The position numbers and the translations under genes are program-made. Below are positions 17,009 through 25,886 of a DNA stretch of 64,000 nucleotides, one piece after another (position 1 is the first letter of the stretch; each line of letters opens with the position of its first letter). The DNA comes from Pseudomonas sp. HAR-UPW-AIA-41. Lineage in GTDB: Bacteria > Pseudomonadota > Gammaproteobacteria > Pseudomonadales > Pseudomonadaceae. Location: assembly GCF_002304225.1 (NCBI RefSeq), contig NZ_NSLB01000001.1, positions 372,001-436,000 on the forward strand. Reading direction: 5' to 3'. The notes under the pieces were generated by a model. It searched no databases and was not told the origin of the DNA. It worked only from the letters and a program-made list of their open reading frames with translations.

Positions 17009-17084
17009 GTCCCCTTCGTCTAGTGGCCTAGGACACCGCCCTTTCACGGCGGTAACAGGGGTTCGAGTCCCCTAGGGGACGCCA
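17009..17084 (+). tRNA. tRNA-Glu (anticodon TTC), copy 2
   Basis: Identical to the copy at 16730, with encoded CCA. Last gene of the array; a strong terminator follows 26 bases downstream. Confidence 0.98.
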
Positions 17085-17110
17085 ATTTTCATTTCCCGGT
17101 TTTCGGGTTC

Positions 17111-17142
17111 AAGGGCCATCCCACGGGATGGCCCTTTTGTTT
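17111..17142 (+). terminator. Rho-independent terminator of the tRNA array
   Basis: Perfect 11-bp stem AAGGGCCATCC / GGATGGCCCTT with loop CACG, followed by TTGTTTTG. Confidence 0.92.
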
Positions 17143-17239
17143 TGTCTCGATTTTCTCTTCCGTCGCTGTTACCGGCGTGTGGCTGCCGGCGCCTGCTCGA
17201 ATGGGGCATGATGAGGCCTGATGTCAGGAGAGACTGATC

Positions 17240-17905
17240 ATGTCCGCCGTTCTGCATACCTTTGCGACCCGCAGCGCCTGTCTGCAGGCTCTGGCTGATG
17301 AGCTGGTGACCCGCCTGCAGCGCGCCGTTGCCGGGCAGGGGCATGCCAGCCTGTTATTGCCCGGTGGCAGCTCTCCCGCCCCCTTGTTGCCGTTGCTGGC
17401 TGCGGCCGAACTGGACTGGTCGCAGGTAATGGCCAGCCCCAGCGATGAGCGCTGGGTTCAAGCCGGGGACGAACAGAGCAATCTGCGCCTTCTGCGCGCG
17501 GGTGTTCCGGGCGCGCAGTGGCTTGATCCGCGCCAGGGTTCGACGCCAGAGCAGGCGGCGCAGCGCTGGGGAGAGCAACTGCAGTCGTGGCTGCCCATGA
17601 CCGCCGTGTTGCTGGGGATGGGTGAAGATGGCCATTTTGCTTCGCTGTTCCCGGGCATGCCAGGGCTGGAGGCGGCGCTGAATGTGGCCGCCGAACCGGC
17701 AGCGCTGCCGGCGCAGGCGCCGAGCGAATCGCGACTGCGCCTGACACCGAATCTGGCCCTGTTGCGGCGCAGTGACTGGCTGGGCCTGCTGGTGTTCGGC
17801 GGCGCCAAACGTGCGCTGCTGGAGCAGGCACAGCAGGGGCAGGGCGACTGGCCGGTGCGTAAACTGCTGGAGTCGGGTATGGTGCAGGTCTACTGGGCCG
17901 AGTAA
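17240..17905 (+). CDS. pgl: 6-phosphogluconolactonase
   Basis: 221 residues of the DevB/NagB-like type. It hydrolyses 6-phosphogluconolactone to 6-phosphogluconate. Motifs: LLLPGGSSPAPLL (about 34-46), SDERW, and the family signature GMGEDGHFASLFPG (about 130-143). AGGAGAG precedes ATG 17240. It heads a rightward group pgl-edd-eda, so lactone hydrolysis and the Entner-Doudoroff steps are made together. In P. aeruginosa pgl usually sits with zwf and eda; no zwf is in this window. Confidence 0.94.
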   Translation: MSAVLHTFATRSACLQALADELVTRLQRAVAGQGHASLLLPGGSSPAPLLPLLAAAELDWSQVMASPSDERWVQAGDEQSNLRLLRAGVPGAQWLDPRQGSTPEQAAQRWGEQLQSWLPMTAVLLGMGEDGHFASLFPGMPGLEAALNVAAEPAALPAQAPSESRLRLTPNLALLRRSDWLGLLVFGGAKRALLEQAQQGQGDWPVRKLLESGMVQVYWAE

Positions 17906-17994
17906 GGCCGCAGCGCGTTATGCTCGCTGCGCGGCTGACGTCCCCGTCCCAGAGCCGTTACACTCAGCGCATTCGCCGCTGAAGGACGTGCCTC

Positions 17995-19809
17995 ATGCTG
18001 CATCCCGTGCTGGAACAGGTCACTGCCGCCATTGAGCAGCGCTCGGCGCCACGCCGCCGTGCCTACCTCGAGCGGTTGCAGCTGGCCAATCAGCGAGAGC
18101 CGCGGCAGCACCTGGGCTGTTCCAACCTGGCCCACACGTTGGCGGCGCAGCCCGAGGCGGCCCGGCTGATCGTGCGTCAGGGCGGTTCGCCGCACATCGC
18201 CATCGTTTCCAGTTACAACGACCTGCTCTCGGCCCATGCGCCGCTGCGTGACTATCCCGAACAGCTCAAACAGGCGCTGGCCCAGCATGGTGCCAGCGGG
18301 CAGTTTGCTGCCGGGGTGCCGGCTATGTGCGATGGCATTACCCAGGGCGAGCCGGGGATGCAGCTGTCGCTGTTCTCCCGCGACCTGATTGCCCAGGCCA
18401 CGGCCATCGGTCTGACCCATGGTGTGTTCGATGGCGGTCTGTATCTGGGTGTGTGCGACAAGATCGTGCCGGGTCTTCTGATCGGCGCCCTGCATTTCGG
18501 CCATCTGCCCGCCGTGTTCGTGCCGGCCGGGCCCATGAGCTCGGGGCTGCCGAACAAGGCCAAGGCCGAAGTGCGCCAGCGTTTCGTGCGTGGCGAGGCC
18601 AGCCGGGAGGAACTGCTGGCGGCTGAGCTGGCGGCCTATCACGGTGAGGGCACCTGCACCTTCTACGGCACCGCCAATACCAACCAGTTGCTGATGGAGT
18701 TCATGGGCCTGCATGTGCCGGGATCGGCCTTCGTTCCGCCGCATGGCGAGTTGCGTCCGGCCATCACCGCGGAAGCGGCGCGTCTGGTGGCGCGCAACAG
18801 TCGGCATGGCGAGCGCCCCTTGCCGCTGGGCGTGCAGATCGATGCGCGGGTGCTGGTCAATGCGGTGGTCGGTCTGCTCGCCAGTGGCGGCTCGACCAAC
18901 CATACCCTGCATCTGCCGGCGATTGCCAGGGCGGCGGGTTACGAGCTGAGCTGGGACGATATTGCCGCGCTGTCGCGGGTGGTGCCGCTGCTGGCGCGGG
19001 TCTACCCCAATGGTGCGGCGGACGTGAACCAGTTTCAGGCAGCCGGCGGCCCGGCCTGGCTAATCCGCCAGCTGCTTGAGGGCGGCCTGCTGCATGGCGA
19101 GGTGGCCACCGTGGCCGGTGACAGCCTGGATGACTATGCCCGCGAGGCATGGCTGGATCAGAGCGGTCTGAGCTGGCGTGAGGTGCCGGCTGAAACCTTC
19201 GCGCCGGACATCCTGAAGCCCCTGTCGACGCCCTTTGCTGACGAGGGCGGACTGGTCCTGCTACAGGGCAATCTTGGCCGTGCCATGCTCAAGACCTCGG
19301 CGATTCCACAGTCTGCCTGGCAGGTACGGGCGCAGGCAAGGGTCTTCGACAGCGAGGCGGCGGTGCAGCGTGCCTATGCCGCCGGCGAATTCAGCGGTGA
19401 CCTGGTGCTGGTCGTGCGCTTCCAAGGACCACGAGCCAACGGTATGCCCGAGCTGCACAAGCTGATGCCCTTGCTGGCCAATCTGCAGCAGCAGGGACAA
19501 CGGGTGGCACTGGTGACCGATGGCCGGCTGTCCGGTGCCTCCGGTCAGGTGCCGGCGGCCTTGCACCTGACGCCTGAAGCCGCGTGCGGCGGTCTGCTGG
19601 CCCGGGTGCGTGATGGCGACTGGTTAACTCTGGATGTGGCGGCAGGCACCTTGCATCTGGAGGTGAGTGAGGCGGAGCTGGCCCAGCGGGTGCCGGCCAC
19701 TGCCAGTGAAGCGCAGGCGGTCGGTTATGGCCTGGAGCTGTTTGCCAGCCAACGCCGTTGGGTCGGACCCGCCGATCGCGGGGCCAGCTGGTTCGATGCA
19801 GGAGAGTGA
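17995..19809 (+). CDS. edd: 6-phosphogluconate dehydratase
   Basis: 604 residues, the normal length of Edd in the IlvD/Edd family. It dehydrates 6-phosphogluconate to 2-keto-3-deoxy-6-phosphogluconate with a [4Fe-4S] cluster. Cluster and active-site segments are present: [14 protein letters not shown] (about 102-115), [11 protein letters not shown] and [15 protein letters not shown], and the C-terminal [15 protein letters not shown]. Its TGA overlaps the first possible start of eda. Second gene of the Entner-Doudoroff operon. Confidence 0.96.
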   Translation: MLHPVLEQVTAAIEQRSAPRRRAYLERLQLANQREPRQHLGCSNLAHTLAAQPEAARLIVRQGGSPHIAIVSSYNDLLSAHAPLRDYPEQLKQALAQHGASGQFAAGVPAMCDGITQGEPGMQLSLFSRDLIAQATAIGLTHGVFDGGLYLGVCDKIVPGLLIGALHFGHLPAVFVPAGPMSSGLPNKAKAEVRQRFVRGEASREELLAAELAAYHGEGTCTFYGTANTNQLLMEFMGLHVPGSAFVPPHGELRPAITAEAARLVARNSRHGERPLPLGVQIDARVLVNAVVGLLASGGSTNHTLHLPAIARAAGYELSWDDIAALSRVVPLLARVYPNGAADVNQFQAAGGPAWLIRQLLEGGLLHGEVATVAGDSLDDYAREAWLDQSGLSWREVPAETFAPDILKPLSTPFADEGGLVLLQGNLGRAMLKTSAIPQSAWQVRAQARVFDSEAAVQRAYAAGEFSGDLVLVVRFQGPRANGMPELHKLMPLLANLQQQGQRVALVTDGRLSGASGQVPAALHLTPEAACGGLLARVRDGDWLTLDVAAGTLHLEVSEAELAQRVPATASEAQAVGYGLELFASQRRWVGPADRGASWFDAGE

Positions 19810-19811
19810 TG

Positions 19812-20459
19812 ATGTTGACGATGGATCAGGTGTTGCAGCGTGCCCGCCCGGTGTTGCCGGTGCTGGTGATCGAGGATGTCGGTCTGGCTGTTGATCTGGC
19901 CCTGGCGCTCAAGGCCGGTGGCATCGAGGTGCTGGAGGTGACCCTGCGCACGCCGGGCGCGCTGGATGCGCTGCAGGCGATCCGTCAGGCGGTGCCGGAC
20001 CTGCTGGTCGGTGCCGGCACGGTCATTCATGCCGAGCAGTTCAGTGAGGCCCGCGATGCCGGCGCCCAGTTCGCCGTCAGCCCCGGTTGCACCGAGCGTC
20101 TGGCCGCCGCCGCCGATGACTCCGGACTGCCGTACCTGCCGGCGGTGATGACGCCGTCCGAAGTTTTGCTGGCGCTGGAATATGGCTACCGCTCGCTCAA
20201 GCTGTTCCCGGCCAATGGCGCCACCAGCGTGAAGATGCTGAAAAGCTTCAAGGGGCCTTTCACCGGCATCCGCTTCTGTCCCACCGGCGGCATCACCCCG
20301 GACAACCTGCTGAGTTTCCTGCGCCTGCCCAATGTGGCTTGTGTCGGCGGTACCTGGATTGCCCCGGAGAATCTGGTCAAGGCGCGTGCCTGGGATCAGA
20401 TCACCCAGCTGGCCGCCGAAGCCCGCGACATTGCCTCGACGCTGGAGCGCCGGGTGTGA
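19812..20459 (+). CDS. eda: 2-keto-3-deoxy-6-phosphogluconate aldolase
   Basis: 215 residues. It splits KDPG into pyruvate and glyceraldehyde 3-phosphate. A trimeric class I aldolase: VLPVLVIED near the N-terminus, the catalytic Glu in VLEVTLRTP, and the Schiff-base Lys in SLKLFPAN (about residue 133). ATG 19812 is seven bases from GGAG; an ATG at 19809, overlapping the edd stop as ATGA, is also possible. Translational coupling to edd is likely either way. Confidence 0.95.
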   Translation: MLTMDQVLQRARPVLPVLVIEDVGLAVDLALALKAGGIEVLEVTLRTPGALDALQAIRQAVPDLLVGAGTVIHAEQFSEARDAGAQFAVSPGCTERLAAAADDSGLPYLPAVMTPSEVLLALEYGYRSLKLFPANGATSVKMLKSFKGPFTGIRFCPTGGITPDNLLSFLRLPNVACVGGTWIAPENLVKARAWDQITQLAAEARDIASTLERRV

Positions 20460-20899
20460 GCTGGGGGCTGCCTGATCCCTTTGTCATCGATATCGTCGTG
20501 CAACCCGAAGATATCGATGGCCTCGGCCATGCCAACAATGCGGTCTATGTCAGCTGGCTGGAGCGCTGTGCCTGGCGCCATTCGCAGAGTCTTGGGCTGG
20601 ACCTGGCCGAGTACCGCCGGCTGGACCGCGCCATGGCGGTTGTGCGCCATGAGGTGGACTACCTGGCCAGTGCCTACGAGGGGGATCAGCTGCAGCTGGC
20701 GACCTGGATCGTCGAGTCGGATCAGCGCCTGAAGATGACCCGGCATTTCCAGCTCAGGCGCCCGGCCGATGACCTGACCTTGCTGCGGGCGCAGACCACC
20801 TTTGTCTGCATCGAGCTTTCCACCGGCAAGCCAAAACGCATGCCGGCGGAATTCGTCGAGGGTTATGGCCGGGCACTTCTGACGCCGGTCGGTGCCTGA
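20456..20899 (+). CDS. 4HBT-type acyl-CoA thioesterase (YbgC/FadM-like)
   Basis: 147 residues starting at a GTG (20456) that overlaps the eda stop codon, as GTGA. The hot-dog fold signature DIDGLGHANNAVYVSWLERC (about 17-36) carries the Asp and the helix of 4HBT thioesterases, and WRHSQSLGL follows. Such enzymes hydrolyse acyl-CoA. Its coupling to the Entner-Doudoroff genes has no obvious metabolic reason; the order may be historical. Convergent with the reductase gene three bases away. Confidence 0.85.
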   Translation: MSWGLPDPFVIDIVVQPEDIDGLGHANNAVYVSWLERCAWRHSQSLGLDLAEYRRLDRAMAVVRHEVDYLASAYEGDQLQLATWIVESDQRLKMTRHFQLRRPADDLTLLRAQTTFVCIELSTGKPKRMPAEFVEGYGRALLTPVGA

Positions 20900-20902
20900 G
20901 AT

Positions 20903-21916
20903 TCAGAACCCTTCCAGAACGATCTTGCCTCGGGCCTTGCCACTCTCCAGCAAGGCGTGGGCGCGTCGCAGGTTGCTGGCATTGATCTGCCCGTAGTGTT
21001 CGCCCAGCGTGGTGCGCAGCGTCCCCTGGTCAATCAGGCGGGCTACCTCGTCCAGCAGCTCGTGTTGCGCCTGCATGTCAGGCGTTTCGTAGAGCGAGCG
21101 GGTGTACATGAACTCCCAGTGCAGGGAGAGGCTCTTGCGCTTGAGTTTGAGGACGTCCAGCGATGCCGGATCATCGATCAGGGCGAGCTGTCCTTGCGGC
21201 GCCAGGCATTCGACCAGTTGATCATAGTGGGTGTCGGTGTGAGTCAGGCTGGCCACATGGTCGACCTGGGACAGGCCCAGTGCCTGCAGCTGTGGCAACA
21301 GGGGCTGGCTGTGATCGATGACGTGGTGAGCGCCCAACTGCCGCACCCAGTTCATCGTTTCTTCACGGGAAGCGGTGCCGATCACGGTAAGCCCGGTGAG
21401 TCGTCTGGCCAGCTGCGTAAGTATCGAGCCGACACCGCCAGCGGCGCCGATGATCAGCAGGGTTTGCCCGTTGCTGGAACTGTCCCGACGGATTTTCAGG
21501 CGCTCGAATAGCAACTCCCAGGCGGTGATGGCGGTCAGTGGCAGCGCCGCACTCTGAGCAAAGTCCAGGCTGGCAGGTTTGTGGCCGACCAGGCGCTCGT
21601 CGACCAGATGCAGCTCGCTGTTGCCGCCGGGGCGTTGCAGAGCGCCGGCGTAATACACCGTATCACCCGCTTTGAACAAGCTGACTTCGGCGCCAACCGC
21701 GCGTACCACCCCGGCCACGTCCCAGCCGAGTACCTTTGCCTGGCCAGCCTCAGGCGCGACGTTACGACGGATTTTGGTGTCTACCGGATTCACCGAGATG
21801 GCCCGCACTTCCACCAGTAGGTCCCTTGGTCCTGGTATGGGAGTGGACAGCTCAACGTCTTGCAGGCTCTGCTCATTGCTGATGGGCAGCGAGTCGAAAT
21901 AGGCGACAGCTTTCAT
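20903..21916 (-). CDS. Zinc-type alcohol dehydrogenase-like protein / quinone oxidoreductase
   Basis: 337 residues of the medium-chain reductase superfamily. GroES-like part (MKAVAYFDSLPI, SVNPVDTKIRRN, LGWDVAGVV), then the NADPH-binding Rossmann part with LLIIGAAGGVGSILTQLARRLTG broken here for length: GAAGGVGSI at about 162-170. No zinc-binding Cys set is visible, which fits the YogA/QOR-like non-zinc branch. It follows the Old Yellow Enzyme gene by 12 bases, so both are one operon, probably reducing quinones or unsaturated carbonyls. Confidence 0.88.
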   Translation of the reverse strand: MKAVAYFDSLPISNEQSLQDVELSTPIPGPRDLLVEVRAISVNPVDTKIRRNVAPEAGQAKVLGWDVAGVVRAVGAEVSLFKAGDTVYYAGALQRPGGNSELHLVDERLVGHKPASLDFAQSAALPLTAITAWELLFERLKIRRDSSSNGQTLLIIGAAGGVGSILTQLARRLTGLTVIGTASREETMNWVRQLGAHHVIDHSQPLLPQLQALGLSQVDHVASLTHTDTHYDQLVECLAPQGQLALIDDPASLDVLKLKRKSLSLHWEFMYTRSLYETPDMQAQHELLDEVARLIDQGTLRTTLGEHYGQINASNLRRAHALLESGKARGKIVLEGF

Positions 21917-21928
21917 GGGGGTTCCTGT

Positions 21929-23050
21929 TTACGAGAGGGTGTGAGGCGCGGCCGTGTCCGCCAGCGCCGGGTAATCGGTGTATCCGTGAGCATCGCCGCC
22001 AAACAGCGTCGAGCTCTCGAAGTCTGCCAACGGGAGGTTGTTGGCCAGTCGCCGCGGCAAGTCGGGATTGGCGATAAAGGGGCGGCCGAAGGCGATCAGG
22101 TCGACCAGTCCCTGCTCCAGCAATGCGTTGCCGCGCTCGGCGGTATAGCGTCCGGCAACCATGATGGTGCCCGTGTAAGCTGCCCGCAGGGCCTGGCGGA
22201 ACGAGTCGGGAATCTGTGGTGCATCGTCCCAGTCGGCTTCGGAGAGGTGCAGGTAGGCAATCTTCTGTTGCTGCAGATAGGCCGCCGCTTCGAGGATAGT
22301 CGGGATGATGTCCGGGCAGTCCATATTACGGGCGGTGATGAACGGCGCCAGGCGAATACCAACACGATGTGCGCCGAGTTCGTTGGCCACGGCGGCAACA
22401 ACTTCGCGGAGAAAGCGCAGCCGGCCGTGACGGTCGCCGCCGTACTCATCGCTGCGCTGGTTGGAGGTGGTGCGCAGAAACTGGTCGATCAGATAACCGT
22501 TGGCGCCGTGAATTTCCACCCCGTCGAAACCTGCCAGGTCAGCACGCCGGGCGGCCTGGCGGAAGTCCTCGATGATGTTCTTGATATCGCTTTGGCTTAG
22601 GGCGCGGGGCGTCGGACAATCGACCATGCGGCCGACACCATCGTCGCCAACTACCCAGACCTGGGCGTCCGGGGCCAGCGCCGACGGCGCTACTGGCAGA
22701 CCATCGGGGTGAAAGCTGGCATGCGACATGCGCCCCACATGCCATAGCTGCAGGAAGATGCGTCCGCCTGCGGCATGCACCGCTTCTGTCACCTGACGCC
22801 AGCCGTCGACCTGCGCCTGACTGTGAATGCCAGGGGTGAAGCTGTAACCCTTGCCCTGCGGACTGATCTGGGTGGCCTCGCTGATGATCAGACCGGCAGA
22901 GGCGCGCTGGGCGTAGTAGCTGGCCATCAATGCAGTGGGAATATCGCCGGGCTGGCCACTGCGGGCGCGTGTCATCGGCGCCATGACAATACGATTGGGT
23001 AGGCTCAGCGTGCCCAGGGACCCTGGGGAAAACAGTTTTGCGGTGGTCAT
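21929..23050 (-). CDS. Old Yellow Enzyme family alkene reductase (NemA/XenB-like)
   Basis: 373 residues from ATG 23050, with GGAGAAGG just upstream. An FMN TIM-barrel: LPNRIVMAPMTRARS (about 17-31), LQLWHVGRMSH, the substrate-binding HGANGYLIDQFLR with His and Asn, and RSDEYGGDRHGRLRF. The family reduces activated C=C bonds and nitro compounds with NADPH. Middle gene of a leftward operon with a VOC protein upstream and a reductase downstream, and a LysR gene facing away. Confidence 0.92.
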   Translation of the reverse strand: MTTAKLFSPGSLGTLSLPNRIVMAPMTRARSGQPGDIPTALMASYYAQRASAGLIISEATQISPQGKGYSFTPGIHSQAQVDGWRQVTEAVHAAGGRIFLQLWHVGRMSHASFHPDGLPVAPSALAPDAQVWVVGDDGVGRMVDCPTPRALSQSDIKNIIEDFRQAARRADLAGFDGVEIHGANGYLIDQFLRTTSNQRSDEYGGDRHGRLRFLREVVAAVANELGAHRVGIRLAPFITARNMDCPDIIPTILEAAAYLQQQKIAYLHLSEADWDDAPQIPDSFRQALRAAYTGTIMVAGRYTAERGNALLEQGLVDLIAFGRPFIANPDLPRRLANNLPLADFESSTLFGGDAHGYTDYPALADTAAPHTLS

Positions 23051-23088
23051 CACCTTCTCCTAAGCGTCGGTCATTGTGCAGGCTAGCC

Positions 23089-23466
23089 TCAGCGGGCCGG
23101 TGTTTGGGGCGTTTTTCTGGCGTTGAGTTCCAGCAGCAGACCACCGGGTAGTTGTACGAAGCATTGCCACAGGGATTCCCCCGGAACCTCAGTCAGGTGG
23201 TAAGGCAGTCCGCTGAGTTCCACCCGCTGCAATACCATCTCGGCTGGGCTGTCTGTATGCAGTGCCAGATGGCTCAGATGATCGTGACTGAAGGCGTCGC
23301 GTTCGATGATGTGCACCAGAGCCTGACTGCCTTGGTAGAGCCAGCGACCAGGGAAAGGAAAGGGTGGGCGAGCTCCAGGTTGCAGATCCAGTAAAGCGGA
23401 AAAGGCCTCCTGCAGATGGGCGCCATTGGCGCTATTGAAGGCCAGATGATCAAAGTGCCAGTGCAT
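23089..23466 (-). CDS. VOC-superfamily (glyoxalase-like) protein
   Basis: 125 residues from ATG 23466, chosen because GGAGAG is correctly spaced before it; the frame could extend upstream. Two beta-alpha-beta-beta-beta repeats with possible metal ligands: His in HFDHLAF near the start, His in HLSHLALHT, and Glu in LLLELNA at the end. This fits glyoxalase, dioxygenase or fosfomycin-resistance type folds, without a clear substrate. First gene of the electrophile-reduction operon. Confidence 0.8.
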   Translation of the reverse strand: MHWHFDHLAFNSANGAHLQEAFSALLDLQPGARPPFPFPGRWLYQGSQALVHIIERDAFSHDHLSHLALHTDSPAEMVLQRVELSGLPYHLTEVPGESLWQCFVQLPGGLLLELNARKTPQTPAR

Positions 23467-23562
23467 GGTTCGCTCTCCGTTTTCAAGAGAACTTATGATC
23501 ATCTACTAATAATTCGCTATAAAGTGCCTGTATTCAGAATGACCTGTTAAGAAAATTTAAGA

Positions 23563-24465
23563 ATGACCACGCTTCTGGATTTGGAAATCTTTGTTCGCAC
23601 GGCAGACAGCGGTAGCTTTTCGGCGGCTGCCCGCAGTTTGGGGCTCACGCCTGCGGCGGCGAGTCTTTCCATCAAACGCCTGGAAAAAAGCCTGGGTATT
23701 GCCTTGCTGGTGCGTTCAACGCGCAGTCTCCGACTGACCGAGGAAGGTCGTCACTACCTCGATAGCGTGCGTCTGGCCCTCGGCGCCCTGAGCGAGGCCA
23801 AGCAGGCACTGGGTCAGCAGTCATCTGGGCTCAGTGGCACGCTTCAGCTCACGGCACCCTCGGACTTTGGCCGCAATGTTCTGTTGCCGTGGCTGGATGA
23901 GTTCCGTCTGGAGCATCCTCATCTTCGTCTGAACTTGCGCCTCAATGACCGCAACACCGATCTGATTCGTGAACCGGTGGATCTTGCCCTGCGCTATGGC
24001 GTGCCCAACGACTCCTCTCTGGTGGCGTTACCCGTGGTGCCGGAACACCGTCGTGTGGCTTGTGCCAGTCCTGAGTACCTGGCTCGTCATGGCTGTCCGG
24101 CCAGCCCGCTGGAGTTGGAGCAACACAAGGCAGTGCTCTATCGGCTCGGTGACCGCCGCTATGACGAATGGCGCTTCAGCCAGGGTGATATGACGCAGGA
24201 AGTAGGGGTCCGTGGTGAGCTGGAGTGTGATGATGGGGAGGTGGCGCGTCGCTGGGCGTTGGCCGGGCATGGCATCGTCTATAAGGCGCAGCTGGATGTG
24301 CAGGCCGATTTGCGTAGCGGTCGGCTGGTTGCTCTGTTTCCCGACTGGCAGGGTGAGCGAGTTCCACTGAACCTGCTATGCCCGCAACGGGCGCAGGTGA
24401 CTGAGCGAGTCCGGCTGTTGCAGCAGTTCCTCCGGCACCACTGCAACGAGTGGCTGAGCGTCTGA
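23563..24465 (+). CDS. LysR-family regulator of the VOC/OYE/reductase operon
   Basis: 300 residues, with the helix-turn-helix [20 protein letters not shown] (about 18-37) and the substrate domain from about 90. Divergent from the VOC gene over an AT-rich 96-base gap holding a TATAAA-like element, the standard layout for a LysR regulator of the facing operon. The inducer is probably an electrophile or quinone, which is an inference from the neighbours. Confidence 0.9.
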   Translation: MTTLLDLEIFVRTADSGSFSAAARSLGLTPAAASLSIKRLEKSLGIALLVRSTRSLRLTEEGRHYLDSVRLALGALSEAKQALGQQSSGLSGTLQLTAPSDFGRNVLLPWLDEFRLEHPHLRLNLRLNDRNTDLIREPVDLALRYGVPNDSSLVALPVVPEHRRVACASPEYLARHGCPASPLELEQHKAVLYRLGDRRYDEWRFSQGDMTQEVGVRGELECDDGEVARRWALAGHGIVYKAQLDVQADLRSGRLVALFPDWQGERVPLNLLCPQRAQVTERVRLLQQFLRHHCNEWLSV

Positions 24466-24489
24466 GCGGCGTTTGGCGACCGACGTGGC

Positions 24490-24518
24490 TTGGATTTGCC
24501 GGGGTGGGCCTCTAGAAT
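24490..24518 (+). promoter_or_regulatory. Candidate sigma70 promoter of dusC
   Basis: TTGGAT (24490-24495), a 17-base spacer and TAGAAT (24513-24518), 33 bases before the GTG start of dusC. Confidence 0.55.
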
Positions 24519-24550
24519 CGCCGCCCCGTTTGCCTGCCGAGACTGCTGCC

Positions 24551-25504
24551 GTGCAAATCGCCTTGGCCCCGATGGAGGGGCTGGTCGACGAAATCCTGCG
24601 TGATGTGCTGACGCGTGCCGGTGGCATCGACTGGTGCGTGACCGAGTTCATCCGCATCTGTGACCGCCTACTGCCGGCCTCGGCCTTCTACAAGCTGGCG
24701 CCGGAGCTGGCGCATGGCTCACAGACCCGGGCCGGCACGCCAATGCGTGTGCAGCTGCTGGGCTCCGATCCGGTCTGTCTGGCTGAGAATGCGGCCTACG
24801 CCTGCGAGCTGGGGGCGCCGGTGATCGACCTGAACTTCGGCTGCCCGGCCAAAACGGTGAACAAGTCGCGCGGCGGGGCCGTGCTGCTCAATGAGCCTGA
24901 GCTGCTACATCGCATTCTCTGCGAGGTGCGCCGCGCAGTACCGGCGGCCATACCGGTAACAGCGAAGATGCGACTGGGCTATGACGCTCCGGATGGCGCT
25001 CTGGATTGCGCGCGTGCTCTGGTCGACGGCGGGGCAGCGCAGCTGGTGGTGCATGCGCGGACCAAGCGCGACGGCTACAAGCCGCCGGCCCATTGGGAGT
25101 GGGTGGCCCGTGTGGCCGAGACGGTCCGGGTACCGGTGCTGGCCAACGGCGAGGTCTGGAGCCTGGCCGATTACCAGCGCTGCCGCGAGGTGAGTGGCGT
25201 TGCCGACATCATGCTGGGTCGCGGCCTGGTCTCACGCCCCGACCTGGCCCGGCAGATTGCCGCCTGGCGCGATGGCGCCGATACCACGCCGATGACCTGG
25301 GCCGAACTCTGGCCCCTGCTGCAGGACTTCTGGCGGCAGGCGCGCGGCAAACTGGCACCGCGCTACGCCCCGGGCCGGCTCAAGCAGTGGCTGGCCATGC
25401 TGACGCGCAGCTACCCGGAGGCGGCGCAGCTGTTTGCCGAGCTGCGCCGGGAAAACGACTGCGAGCGCCTGGATGCACGCCTGCAGCAGTCGGTTATTGT
25501 TTGA
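24551..25504 (+). CDS. dusC: tRNA-dihydrouridine(16) synthase DusC
   Basis: 317 residues from GTG 24551, which gives the usual N-terminus [12 protein letters not shown] and the normal length. It reduces uridine to dihydrouridine in tRNA with FMN and NADPH. Motifs: [15 protein letters not shown], with the catalytic Cys (about 98), [13 protein letters not shown], and the FMN-phosphate site NGEVWS / [12 protein letters not shown]. The pattern [15 protein letters not shown] separates DusC from DusA and DusB. Confidence 0.93.
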   Translation: MQIALAPMEGLVDEILRDVLTRAGGIDWCVTEFIRICDRLLPASAFYKLAPELAHGSQTRAGTPMRVQLLGSDPVCLAENAAYACELGAPVIDLNFGCPAKTVNKSRGGAVLLNEPELLHRILCEVRRAVPAAIPVTAKMRLGYDAPDGALDCARALVDGGAAQLVVHARTKRDGYKPPAHWEWVARVAETVRVPVLANGEVWSLADYQRCREVSGVADIMLGRGLVSRPDLARQIAAWRDGADTTPMTWAELWPLLQDFWRQARGKLAPRYAPGRLKQWLAMLTRSYPEAAQLFAELRRENDCERLDARLQQSVIV

Positions 25505-25886
25505 TATCTGTAAAACCAAAGATCGGGAAAAACTGATTTATTCAACGCAAATCCGCGTGCGACCCTGCATTCAGTCAGGTTTTTCCGGATCGCCCATGGC
25601 GCTTTTAACCCTTTCCACACTGTTCGGTGCTCTGTCTTTCATGGCAGGCAAGCACTGTCGCTGCAGTATGGATGGCTTGCGCTGTTTGCCGCTGGCGTTC
25701 TGGGCACTGTGGCACTGCCGTCATGCCCGTCCACCGGATATCAGTCCGTCATAGCACTGACCCATTTCAGATCGAGCCCTTTGGCTCAGCGGTTGTTGCA
25801 GGTCGTCAGTACCGGACAACCGAACCGTTTTGCCGCACCGCTGTGGTGCCGCCTCCCATAACCGCTTTGAATAACAGGGAATCCCC
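25505..25886. other. 382-base stretch with no gene
   Basis: Between dusC and the PuuB-like gene. The frames are short and without recognisable homology or ribosome binding sites. I see no clear sigma70 pair and no -24/-12 pair with correct spacing. It presumably holds the promoter and leader of the oxidoreductase gene. Confidence 0.5.

Noticed and set aside
25505-25886. A sigma54 promoter around TGGCAC before the PuuB-like gene
   Set aside because: The GG and GC elements are not ten bases apart, so the match fails.
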